A DNA stretch of 14,486 bases from an uncultured Collinsella sp. (lineage in GTDB: Bacteria > Actinomycetota > Coriobacteriia > Coriobacteriales > Coriobacteriaceae): the NCBI GenBank assembly GCA_900556365.1, contig USOG01000021.1, positions 1-14,486 on the forward strand, given 5' to 3'. Below are positions 7,101-13,358 of the stretch, piece by piece; the first letter of the stretch is position 1; the number at the start of each line of letters is the position of its first letter. The position numbers were made by a program, and so were the translations under genes. The notes under the pieces were generated by a model. The model had not been told where the DNA came from and did no database searches. It saw only the letters and a list, made by a program, of their open reading frames with translations.

Positions 7101-7903
7101 TCCTTAACGACAGGGGACGAGCTACCAGCCGTATAGGCAAACTCAATCTTCTGCCCCTGGGTGAGCTTGACGCTGCTCGCGCCAACCGAGGAAGACGCGC
7201 CGTCGACGAACAGCTGCCAGTAGGCATAGGTCGTCGGATCGTAGGCAAGCGTGCGGCCATCGCTCGGGGATGTGATGCTTTCGAGGTAGAAACCGTATGC
7301 CGTGTTCGGATCGTACTTCGCCTTGAAGCCCGTCTTCTCCTGCAGCTTAATGAAGGCATCCGCAGCCGTCGCGCCCTCGTCGAGCTTGAGCTGCGTAGGT
7401 GCCACCCAGGTCTGAGCCTTGCCGTCAGCATCGGTGCCGATAATCGAGAACGAGACCTCGACCTGCTTCTTGGCAACATCGCCGGTTTCTGTCGGGTTCT
7501 CTGTCTGAACGGCAGCCGCGGCGGCAGATCCCACTTGGCCAGCGGATGCCGTCGAAGACTGCTCGCTCGTGGCAGGGCTCTCCCCCGTCGCCGAGCCTTC
7601 GTCGCCAGTTGCTGCCTCTGTTGTGGCTGCACTAGCTGCAGGCGCGCCCTCGGAATCCGAAACCTCGGCGCCGCTCTGCTCAGCGGTACCGCCCGCAAGC
7701 GCTGCGTCCTCGCCCGGCGTCGCAGTCTGAGCCACAGCCTCGGCAATGCCCTCGGCGCCCTCGGCCCACAGCTGAGCCGGTGTGGTGCCAAAGGCCATCG
7801 CGAAGGCCAGGAATGCCACCAGGCCGCGCTTGGCTACGCCGCGCGCAATTGCGCCACGGCGACGAAGCGAGGCACGCTGGCGCTCGTCCTCAAACATATC
7901 CAT
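4115..7903 (-). CDS. Large secreted surface protein: four DUF4430 domains, PQQ-like propeller, InlB B-repeat, anchored stalk
   Basis: A 1262-residue exported protein. After a basic n-region, the signal sequence core GLVAFLAFAMAFGTTPAQLWA (split as GLVAFLAFAM at 27-36, then AFGTTPAQLWA) ends near 47. A low-complexity Ala/Ser/Thr/Glu region follows (50-145). Four DUF4430 domains lie at about 147-259, 270-373, 384-490 and 502-609, each with a YW..(F/Y).(N/D)G core. A PQQ/quinoprotein-like beta-propeller covers about 655-1030, with repeated blades such as VYIATENELIKID and TGEVSWQ. An InlB/Flg_new B-repeat follows (1033-1100, ending GWFTDEAC...LTLYAKW). Then come a Gly/Asn linker (1107-1150), a Lys/Ser/Asp stalk (1165-1204), a hydrophobic anchor (1229-1252) and a basic tail. 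The start is ATG 7903 behind AGGAG (7908-7912); an in-frame ATG at 7984 behind a G-rich stretch is possible. The preceding cobalamin riboswitch and the DUF4430 domains point to extracellular corrinoid capture. Catalytic roles are not evident. Confidence 0.9.
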   Translation of the reverse strand: MDMFEDERQRASLRRRGAIARGVAKRGLVAFLAFAMAFGTTPAQLWAEGAEGIAEAVAQTATPGEDAALAGGTAEQSGAEVSDSEGAPAASAATTEAATGDEGSATGESPATSEQSSTASAGQVGSAAAAAVQTENPTETGDVAKKQVEVSFSIIGTDADGKAQTWVAPTQLKLDEGATAADAFIKLQEKTGFKAKYDPNTAYGFYLESITSPSDGRTLAYDPTTYAYWQLFVDGASSSVGASSVKLTQGQKIEFAYTAGSSSPVVKDQVAANVTVIGRDAQGKTQTWVDNAQYVVTSGSSALDLTKVALEANGIDAVAAGSFILSLKYNGVELGTPQDYSTYWQLFINGKSSDYTADNVTIHVGDTVTWFYGGWGDQLPSDSVHASVQVLGKDKDGKQQIWASTGQTSLKAGSTAKDLLEQTGLTLDAGESSWGWFLNGITSPFDGKSYGWDAATKSYWRFYVNGKFADVGAGAYKLQEGDAVTFMYGADADVLPGQVLGSADVIGPDVNGNNTRWGTASNVSLPEGSTAQNLIEAVLKAKGVAYNGSQSGEYWFLNSITSPFDHKPYGWDAATNKYWHLYINGEPSLLCANQITLKSGDKVTLAYTTDNSPMPDPDKIVVDPSATTPDWDAEWAGYGNSGNGSTVTDAKTPAQASGLKWAFDWKAESGQQYANCSEPVIANGFVYIATENELIKIDSSTGKKVASAPLASKVSYTSRPIYTNGLIIVPLNGGAVQAITADKLICKWLTPGLTDLTQSSCTVVSDGEYVYVGTADGKKYVNGSFTRIKITTGEVSWQNIDAAEGYYWTGAALTDKYAIVPTSAGTLKCIDKATGDVVSTMKLGTLANADCVADPSNGSTFYQMTHDGKLHVISLSAKGVLSEQKTVDLGLTNNMSAPAMSGDNLIVGGQTATGSALVLYNLKTGKTTMVTAADGKELPAGFNGIAATPLVSVQGGKTYVYFTVNSADSKDYVSYSAGGGVYRYTLGDAEATQIYDAAGHYQYCDSPVIADASGNLYYINDSGTLFKLGAVESWTVAFNSNGGSACDTKFVATADGKLVKPADPTRDGYTFGGWFTDEACTQAYDFSTPVTADLTLYAKWTKNAVNPGGNGGSGTNGGTGGAGNGSGAGTGTGSGSGTKGQQAGGAVAPGHKPTTKTTVSTKTETKDNKSDKKDSDKSDKKDEKKSDKKSDKKDSKSDKKSDSKPDTGVASTTTAKKSSSASEQETGTNPLAIVGVAAGVIGLALIAVFVLTKRGKGDGNAR
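4300..4410 (-). repeat. Tandem Lys/Ser/Asp codon repeats encoding the stalk
   Basis: Short units around GACTTCTTGTC (plus-strand view) recur with small changes and encode SDKK/DSDK/KSDKK repeats in the large DUF4430 protein. The repeat is in frame and within the coding sequence, so it is a protein stalk or wall-spanning segment rather than an independent DNA repeat. Such tracts often vary in length between strains by slippage. Confidence 0.7.
6077..7465 (-). repeat. Four tandem DUF4430 domain-coding units
   Basis: Four successive units of about 105-120 codons in the large surface protein. The third and fourth are most alike: ITSPFDGKSYGWDAATKSYW and ITSPFDHKPYGWDAATNKYW lie exactly 119 residues (357 nt) apart, and the DNA is also very similar, for example around 6179 and 6536. 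This points to a relatively recent in-frame duplication of one unit. Units one and two have diverged more. Confidence 0.75.
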
Positions 7904-8039
7904 TTGTCTCCTACTGTCTGCACTTGGAGCGTTGCCTTGAGACTGCCCCACGTCATCGCGCATGTTGCGCTCGAGTTCCCCCATCGGGGTCCCCCTTCCC
8001 TCCAGAGCCCTATGCACACCGGCGGCAAAAGCCGCAGCC

Positions 8040-8207
8040 GCATGCAAGACGGGAGGCGATCCGACTTAACCTTAACGACTCGGGCACGTCGTCCGATCTG
8101 CGACGCGAGCATCCCGAGCCAAGAGGAATTACGGTTACTGGTACAGCTGGGGACTTGCACCCCGATTCTCCCAAATGCGCAGGATAACCGCGCATTCGTG
8201 CGTCTCC
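8040..8207 (-). ncRNA. Cobalamin (B12) riboswitch
   Basis: Read on the minus strand, the leader has hallmarks of the cobalamin riboswitch. A hairpin AATGCGC...GCGCATT (8196-8174) is followed by GGGAGAATC. Next comes the conserved loop GGTGCAAGTCC within the stem GGGG...CCCC (8163-8149), then the core AGCTGTACCAGTAACCGTAA (about 8149-8130). A variable P6-like region follows, and finally AAGTCGGATCGCCTCCC (8067-8051), which fits the 3' B12-box pattern AAGTCGGAxxxCCTxCC. A further hairpin, GCGGC-TTTT-GCCGC (within 8043-8011), may be the expression platform. It lacks a T-run, so control at translation or with Rho is more likely than intrinsic termination. The boundaries are approximate. Expected behaviour for the class is repression of the downstream DUF4430 genes when cobalamin is plentiful. 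I am confident of the class, less so of the mechanism. Confidence 0.88.
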
Positions 8208-8214
8208 GCACCAC

Positions 8215-8242
8215 CATCTAGGCCATCGATTATTACCGTCAA
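8215..8242 (-). promoter_or_regulatory. Promoter of the riboswitch-DUF4430 transcript
   Basis: TTGACG (8242-8237) and TAGATG (8220-8215) on the minus strand are separated by 16 nt, a good -35 and a fair -10 box. Transcription would start near 8207, just before the first riboswitch helix. The promoter follows immediately after the terminator of the preceding operon. Confidence 0.65.
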
Positions 8243-8255
8243 AATGGTATCACGC

Positions 8256-8283
8256 AAAAGGGCCTCGCACGCAGGCGAAGCCC
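8256..8283 (-). terminator. Intrinsic terminator after the UbiB-family gene
   Basis: On the minus strand GGGCTTCGC (8283-8275) pairs with GCGAGGCCC (8268-8260), with one G-T wobble and a 6-nt loop, followed by TTTT (8259-8256). It is placed about 50 nt after the stop codon of the UbiB-like gene and separates it from the riboswitch promoter. Confidence 0.85.
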
Positions 8284-8334
8284 AAGGTAAAAGCTATTGT
8301 TTGCGATAGGAAAATGCGGTGACGGCCGCAGCCT

Positions 8335-10098
8335 CTAGTGCTTGCCGCCGTGACTGTTGAGCCAGATATTGCGGCCCAACATAAGCGCCAGCACCAGCGC
8401 GCTCACGTAGCCCATAAAGCCAATGACCGGGATACCAAACACAACCGGCTCGATGCGCGCGTAGTACACCACCGACGAACCGATAAACAGACCGGCGATC
8501 ACAATTGCCATCGACATGCGGTCGATAATCCCACCTAGCTGTCGCAGCGCCTTATCGCTGCTCATGATCTGCGTGTTCACCTTAAGCTGGCCGCGCGTAA
8601 GCATACGCGAAGCCAAGCCCAGATACTCGGCCGCCTCGAGCGAGCCCTTCGCCGCGCGATAACTGCTCGCTGCAAAGTCGCGGCTCATCTCGCGCATGCG
8701 CGCATAGGTGCTTTTCTCGTTTTTAATATGCGTCTGGATGATTTGGATCATGTTGACGTTGGGCATGTACTCGGTCAACAGGCCCTCGAGCGTCACCATG
8801 CCGCGGGCGAACATCGTCACCACGCTCGGCAGCTCAACGTCATTTTTGCGCGCGAGGTTTAACAGCGAGGTCAAAAACTCGCCGATATCCAGGTCTTTAA
8901 GGTCGAGCCCGGCAAAGTCGGCAACAATAAAGTCCAAGTCGGACAAAAAGGCCGAATGGTCAAGCTCGGCCGAATCGCCGCGCGTCACGGCAAAGCGCAT
9001 GAGCGAATCCTTGAGCTTTGGCACGTCGCCCTCGGCCACGGCAAAGATCATATCCTTGACGATGCCACGGTCGTGGCTCGACATGCGTCCGACCATGCCC
9101 AAGTCGATAAAGTAGACAATTCCGTCTTTGAGGATGATGTTTCCCGCATGCGGGTCGGCATGGAAAAAGCCGTCGTCGAGCACCTGCGTCGAATAGTCCT
9201 CGACGATTGCGGCACCGATCTTTTCCAAGTCATAGCCCTCGGCCACTAAGCGTTCAGGATCGGCGATCGAAATGCCGTCGACGTAATCCATGACCACCAC
9301 GTGCTCGGTGCACAGGTCCAGATAGGATTTAGGGCACGTCACGCCATGAACGCTCTTATGGAACTCGTAGAAGTCGTTGAGGTTTTTGGCCTCGGCCAAA
9401 AAGTTGGTCTCCTCGCGAAACGAGGTCCACAGCTCCTCGACTACGCCGTGCAGGTCAACGAATTGATCGGTATTGACGAACTTGGAAACGATACGCACCA
9501 CCGAGCGGATGATATCGATGTCCTGTGCCATAACCTGCTGCGCACCGGGGCGCTGCACCTTGACGGCCACGTCCTCGCCCGTCACCAGACGAGCGCGGTG
9601 CACCTGCGCGAGCGATGCGCTACCAAGCGGATTGGGGTCGATCGCATCGAACATCTCCCCCAGGCGCAGGCCGTATTCCTCTTCCAAGCAGCGGAGCACT
9701 ACCTCGTACGGCACCGGCTCCACGTCGGAGCGCAAGCGGCGCAGCTCATCGCAAAAGCGTTGCGGCAGAATCTCGGACCGGTTGGCCAGAATCTGCCCCA
9801 TCTTGACGAACATGGGGCCGAGTTCCTCGAGCAGGCGGCGCAAACGAACCGGCGTGAGGTTATCCCACACGCGGTACTTTTTAACCAGGCGAACAATCTG
9901 CCCGATACGCTCGCGGCGACCCGCCGGCGTGAGCTGGTATTCCTCGTCCGGCGCCATCGCGTCGGGCTCCTCGGGCACCATATCGACAGCGCGCGGCTTC
10001 TTGCGAGCGCCCGAGACGGCGGCGTCGACCTCATCGACAACCGCCGCCTCGTCACCCAGGGGATCTAGTTTGTTGTAATCGGTGGTGGAATCTGCCAT
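8335..10098 (-). CDS. ABC1/AarF/UbiB-family atypical kinase-like membrane protein
   Basis: A 587-residue member of the ABC1/UbiB atypical kinase family. Visible hallmarks are the family-specific KMGQ (99-102), the alanine-rich nucleotide loop in GSASLAQVH (159-167), VAVKVQRPG with the catalytic-type lysine (177-185), HADPHAGN as the catalytic loop (313-320) and the metal-binding DLG (332-334). Two C-terminal transmembrane helices (about 527-547 and 551-577) tether it to the membrane. The acidic N-terminal 60 residues look disordered. Family members support isoprenoid quinone biosynthesis or lipid homeostasis as ATPases. If this organism makes no ubiquinone, a menaquinone or lipid role is more likely. 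The start ATG at 10098 lies only 8 nt after the phasin-like gene, so the two form an operon; the ribosome site (GAG) is weak. The exact substrate is unknown. Confidence 0.92.
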   Translation of the reverse strand: MADSTTDYNKLDPLGDEAAVVDEVDAAVSGARKKPRAVDMVPEEPDAMAPDEEYQLTPAGRRERIGQIVRLVKKYRVWDNLTPVRLRRLLEELGPMFVKMGQILANRSEILPQRFCDELRRLRSDVEPVPYEVVLRCLEEEYGLRLGEMFDAIDPNPLGSASLAQVHRARLVTGEDVAVKVQRPGAQQVMAQDIDIIRSVVRIVSKFVNTDQFVDLHGVVEELWTSFREETNFLAEAKNLNDFYEFHKSVHGVTCPKSYLDLCTEHVVVMDYVDGISIADPERLVAEGYDLEKIGAAIVEDYSTQVLDDGFFHADPHAGNIILKDGIVYFIDLGMVGRMSSHDRGIVKDMIFAVAEGDVPKLKDSLMRFAVTRGDSAELDHSAFLSDLDFIVADFAGLDLKDLDIGEFLTSLLNLARKNDVELPSVVTMFARGMVTLEGLLTEYMPNVNMIQIIQTHIKNEKSTYARMREMSRDFAASSYRAAKGSLEAAEYLGLASRMLTRGQLKVNTQIMSSDKALRQLGGIIDRMSMAIVIAGLFIGSSVVYYARIEPVVFGIPVIGFMGYVSALVLALMLGRNIWLNSHGGKH

Positions 10099-10106
10099 CT
10101 GCGCTG

Positions 10107-10523
10107 CTACTCGGCCTCTTCGGTATCCTTCGCATCGTCGGGCTCAACGGACTCGACGGGCACCGAGGTCACGTTGTCCTCGACCGAATCGACGATGTCG
10201 CGCACGTGGGCCAGGAAGGCCGTGCGCTCGGACGCGGTCATAACGCGGACGCGAGCAAGGATGAGCTCATCGAGCACGCGCTGGGCCGCGGTCTCGCCCT
10301 GCATGCCCAGACGCTCGGTCAGATCGGAGATGGTACCGCCGGCCTGCTCGAACATGTCGGACACACTGCGGGCGATATCGGGAGCGCCGGCGTCCTTGCG
10401 AACCTGCTCGCCCTTGGTATTAAGGTCGTCGAGAACCTTCTTGCCGCCTTCGACAGCAACGGCGGCAGCGCCAAAGCCCACGTTAATGGCGCCGTTAACA
10501 AGCTGATCGAGTTTCATAACCAT
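10107..10523 (-). CDS. Phasin-like small helical protein
   Basis: A 138-residue soluble protein, predicted mostly helical, with no signal peptide or catalytic motif. The N-terminal part (about 1-45, including GFGAAAVAVEGGKKVLDDL and GEQVRKD) resembles the start of PhaF/PhaI-type phasin proteins, which bind lipid or polymer granule surfaces. A second helical part (about 75-118) and a very acidic tail follow. I chose ATG 10523 because GGAGA lies 5 nt upstream; the TTG at 10535 overlaps that ribosome site. It is directly upstream of the UbiB-like gene, a pairing that suggests a membrane or lipid role. The gap of about 100 nt to the dipeptidase gene holds only weak signals: a TTGTCG-N18-TACAAG promoter candidate and a 4-bp AGCG/CGCT hairpin. 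The family link is moderate and the function is unknown. Confidence 0.72.
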   Translation of the reverse strand: MVMKLDQLVNGAINVGFGAAAVAVEGGKKVLDDLNTKGEQVRKDAGAPDIARSVSDMFEQAGGTISDLTERLGMQGETAAQRVLDELILARVRVMTASERTAFLAHVRDIVDSVEDNVTSVPVESVEPDDAKDTEEAE

Positions 10524-10622
10524 GGTTGTCTCCAATCACAAACAACTGCATTGACGTTCTTGTACCCAAGATTGAGCGAAAGCGACAAAGCGTTTTAGCG
10601 CTATTCAATCGACGGGAAATCC

Positions 10623-12146
10623 CTACCTCACGTTGTCGTTCATCGCGAAAGAGTTCTTCATGGCGCAGCTCGTGGTGTAGAGCACCTTGCCCAACAGGGC
10701 ATCGGTCTCCACGCGCACGAGCTCGGCAAAGGCCTCGTTGGCGCGGGCGAGCTCGGCAGGCACCTCGGCCTCGGGCAGCGCGGCTACGACAGCGTCAACG
10801 TCGTGAATCTGCTTGTGGCCCATGCCGCCGACCTTCTCCTGGTAGTCCTCCACAGCGCGGCCGCACTCATGGAAACGGACGTCAGCCAGGGCGCCGATCA
10901 GGCGGTTGGCCCAGTAGAAGTTTTCGGACGTCACGCGAGCCTGCGTGTCGGCATAGTACTCGGGCATGGTCTCGACGTTGGCGTACAGCGGAACCAGCGC
11001 GTTAAACGAGTTGGAGCCAAAGGCCATCCACTGCACGGCACGGTAGGCCGGCTGCGCATAGGGGCGCAGCTGCAGCACGGCGAGCTGGCTGTTGCGATTG
11101 ATGCCGATGGGGCGATAGGCGCCGCGCGTGGCGGGCGTGCCCTTGCTGCCGTAACAGTCGTACTCCGTGCCCTGGTAGTGGCTCGAAAGCACGTACTTGA
11201 TGTCCTCGATGGTCACCTTACGCTCGGGCACGCGGCTCCAGGGGATATCGTCGCTCTCGGGCGTGTAGTCGGCGTCGGGGCCGTCCCACACGTCGCCGGG
11301 GTTGAGGCAGCGCTGCATGTACCAGGCGCGCGGCGTGTTGTAGACATGGTCGCTGTCGCTGTGCGAGCCAAAGGCCTCGCGCGGGTTAAAGACCGTTGCC
11401 GGACCGTCGCCCTCGACGCCCAACGTCAGGTCCAGATGCCACTCGGCCATCCAGGAGCGCAGGTCGGCCGAGCACATGTGGTCGGTCTGGGCGCCCTCGG
11501 CGTCGTCTAGGTCAAAGCTGTCGATACCCAGCTGGTTGGGCATGGTCACATAGGCGTCATCAGGCACACGCTTGGCGATCCAGTGGTGGCCGCCGATGGT
11601 CTCGAGCCACCAGATCTCGTCCACGTCACTAAAGGCGATGCCGTTGTTCTCGTAGGTGCCGTAGCGCTCGAGCAGGTCGCCCAGGATACGAACGCCGTCG
11701 CGGGCGGACTTGGCGTACGGCAGGACCAGGGTCACCATATCCTCCTCGCCCAGGCCACCAGGTTGCGCCGGCACATAGCCGTCCTCACCCTCGTTGCCCT
11801 TGGCGGGTACGTAGTCGACGAGCGGGTCGGCACCGCGGACGCGCTCGTTGGTGGTGAGCGTCTCGGTTGCGGACATGCCCACATTGAGCTCGTTGAAACC
11901 GGCCTCGGCCCAGATGCCGTGGCCCGGGACAACATCGGGGACGCTCGTGTAGCGCATGGGGTTATTGGGCAGTTCAACGGTCAGGTGACTCAGGACGCTC
12001 GTGTAGACGCGCGGCTGCTCGTCGGGATGCACTACGCGCATGTGCTTGGGCTCAAACACCCCGTTGGACGAGTCCTCGTTACGCGCGACCAGGGTCGACC
12101 CGTCGTAGCTTGCGTTTTTACCGACCAGAATCGTTGTGCACGGCAT
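10623..12146 (-). CDS. C69-family (U34) dipeptidase
   Basis: A 507-residue N-terminal-nucleophile hydrolase of peptidase family C69, the Lactobacillus PepD type, which splits a broad range of dipeptides. Cys3 in MPCTTILVGKNAS is the expected nucleophile, exposed after removal of the first residues. Family blocks include DGSTLVARNED (15-25), WAEAGFNELNVGMSATET (79-96) and ETIGGHHWIAKRVPDD (182-197). There is no export signal, so it is likely cytoplasmic and works on imported peptides. I chose ATG 12146 because the strong AAGGAGG (12159-12153) is 6 nt upstream; the ATG at 12152 abuts the ribosome site. Length is normal for the family. No strong promoter was found between it and the inverted-repeat element upstream; TACACT at 12188-12183 is a possible -10 without a good -35. 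Confidence 0.93.
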   Translation of the reverse strand: MPCTTILVGKNASYDGSTLVARNEDSSNGVFEPKHMRVVHPDEQPRVYTSVLSHLTVELPNNPMRYTSVPDVVPGHGIWAEAGFNELNVGMSATETLTTNERVRGADPLVDYVPAKGNEGEDGYVPAQPGGLGEEDMVTLVLPYAKSARDGVRILGDLLERYGTYENNGIAFSDVDEIWWLETIGGHHWIAKRVPDDAYVTMPNQLGIDSFDLDDAEGAQTDHMCSADLRSWMAEWHLDLTLGVEGDGPATVFNPREAFGSHSDSDHVYNTPRAWYMQRCLNPGDVWDGPDADYTPESDDIPWSRVPERKVTIEDIKYVLSSHYQGTEYDCYGSKGTPATRGAYRPIGINRNSQLAVLQLRPYAQPAYRAVQWMAFGSNSFNALVPLYANVETMPEYYADTQARVTSENFYWANRLIGALADVRFHECGRAVEDYQEKVGGMGHKQIHDVDAVVAALPEAEVPAELARANEAFAELVRVETDALLGKVLYTTSCAMKNSFAMNDNVR

Positions 12147-12229
12147 GCGCATCCTCCTTGAGCGAAGAAATCAAACGATAACAGTGTATCGCTTCGGCGC
12201 AGAAAGGGCGAAACCACGGCCTCGGCAGC

Positions 12230-12467
12230 CCCCGTGGTCAAAAAATGCCAAATATGAGTACTGTCACAAATTTAGTGGCAGCAAATTGCACTGTTCCGGG
12301 CGCCGGGAATCCTCACCTGTCCAAAAACTGAGTCTAGTAATTCCCCATACGTCCAATAAAATTGGCTCTTTAACGATATTACTTATCGCTAAAGAGCCAA
12401 AATGATCTCAAACATATGTGACTAACTTGGCAACAGTACTCATATTTGGCATTTTTTGACCACGGGG
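12230..12467. repeat. 238-bp intergenic element with perfect 35-bp terminal inverted repeats (MITE-like)
   Basis: Bases 12230-12264 (beginning CCCCGTGGTC, ending GAGTACTGT) are the exact reverse complement of 12433-12467. Inside the perfect arms the match continues weakly for about 20 bp (about two-thirds identical). The interior of about 170 bp is AT-rich compared with its surroundings, has no credible gene, and contains a terminator-type hairpin. No obvious target-site duplication flanks it (GGCAGC on the left, TATCTA on the right). The layout fits a non-autonomous miniature inverted-repeat element or a large RNA hairpin module dispersed in the genome. It fills most of the 340-bp gap between the dipeptidase and folD genes. 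Confidence 0.7.
12355..12400 (-). terminator. Terminator hairpin inside the inverted-repeat element
   Basis: On the minus strand TTGGCTCTTTA (12400-12390) pairs perfectly with TAAAGAGCCAA (12372-12362). Past one A-C mismatch the inner CGAT/ATCG pairing continues to a 7-nt loop. TTTTATT (12361-12355) follows. This could end minus-strand transcripts from folD, whose stop lies about 100 nt earlier. It sits within the repeat element, so the element may supply the terminator. Confidence 0.65.
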
Positions 12468-12501
12468 TATCTAACCAACCCCCTAAACAGCCTCCAAACG
12501 C

Positions 12502-13356
12502 CTATTTTACCGCGCGCTCAGCCGCCTCGATCACGTGCTTGGCGAGAATTGCTGTCGTCACGGCGCCCACGCCACCCGGCACGGGGGTGATTGCGCCAAC
12601 AACCGGCTCCGCGGCATCAAAATCGACGTCGCCGACCAGCTTGCCAGCGGCTTCGTCCCAATTAATGCCAACATCGATAATCGCCTGGTCCTCGCGGACC
12701 GCATCTGCGCCAATCGTGCGCGCGCGTCCAACGGCGGCAACCACAATGTCGGCAGCACAGCACTCGGCGGCAAGATCGCGCGTATGCGTATGGCACGTCG
12801 TCACGGTTGCGTTGCGCGTCGTAAGCATGGCGGCAACGGGGCGGCCAATTACCAGTGAGCGTCCGACCACGGCAACTTTGGCGCCGTCCAGCTCAACGCC
12901 GTAATGATCCAGCAAAGCAAGCACGGCTTCAGCTGTGCAGGGGGCAAAACCCTCGCCGCGCCCCGAAAGCGTGGTAAGCAGCGAGGCCGGCGTCATGGAG
13001 TCAACATCCTTGGCGGGATCGAGCGCCGCGGCAACCGCATCCTCGTCAAGTCCAGCGGGCAGCGGGCGAAACACTAGGCAGCCATGAACAGCGGGGTTGG
13101 CATTGATGTCCTTAATAGCCGCCAGCAGTTCATCCTGCGAAACATCGGCAGGAAGCAAAACGCGGCGAGCCTCAATGCCAACCTTCTCGCAGCGCTTGAG
13201 GGCACCGCGCTCGTAGGACAGGTCGTCCTCGCGCTCGCCCACACGAACAATGGCCAGCGTCGGCACAACGTCACGTTCGCGCAGGGCTGCACAGCGAGCA
13301 GCAAGTTCCTCGGTCAAAGCGCGAGCAACGGGAGCACCCTTCAGCAGTTCAGCCAT
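12502..13356 (-). CDS. folD: FolD-family methylene-tetrahydrofolate dehydrogenase, cyclohydrolase residues altered
   Basis: A 284-residue FolD-family protein of tetrahydrofolate one-carbon metabolism, normally oxidising 5,10-methylene-THF and hydrolysing the methenyl product. Rossmann and family motifs are intact: VVGRSLVIGRP (163-173), ATVTTCHTHT (183-192), GDVDF (242-246) and TPVPGGVGAVTTA (257-269). In the folate site Tyr48 is present, but the catalytic lysine four residues later is Ala52 (SYERGALKRC). The glutamine of the usual VQLPL is Phe96 (VFRPLP), and the usual DVDG is DVDS (117-120). In studied FolD enzymes that lysine is essential for cyclohydrolase activity, so a dehydrogenase-only enzyme is inferred. 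The start is ATG 13356 with AGAGAGGA upstream; it follows the cyclohydrolase-family gene by 2 nt. Cofactor choice (NAD or NADP) cannot be read. Confidence 0.9.
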   Translation of the reverse strand: MAELLKGAPVARALTEELAARCAALRERDVVPTLAIVRVGEREDDLSYERGALKRCEKVGIEARRVLLPADVSQDELLAAIKDINANPAVHGCLVFRPLPAGLDEDAVAAALDPAKDVDSMTPASLLTTLSGRGEGFAPCTAEAVLALLDHYGVELDGAKVAVVGRSLVIGRPVAAMLTTRNATVTTCHTHTRDLAAECCAADIVVAAVGRARTIGADAVREDQAIIDVGINWDEAAGKLVGDVDFDAAEPVVGAITPVPGGVGAVTTAILAKHVIEAAERAVK

Positions 13357-13358
13357 GA

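Noticed and set aside
6164..8221. A 685-codon open frame on the plus strand, opposite the large DUF4430 gene
   Set aside because: It is antisense to clear protein domains and runs across the riboswitch. It has no recognisable family, and long antisense frames are expected in GC-rich coding DNA.
9301..10068. A 255-codon plus-strand open frame opposite the UbiB-family gene
   Set aside because: The minus strand encodes all ABC1/UbiB motifs in order; the opposite frame has no family features.
10803..11510. A 235-codon plus-strand open frame opposite the dipeptidase
   Set aside because: It is a shadow of a complete C69 dipeptidase with conserved motifs.
12136..12405. An 89-codon plus-strand open frame across the inverted-repeat element
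   Set aside because: It starts inside the dipeptidase gene on the opposite strand and is made of hairpin DNA, with no protein features.
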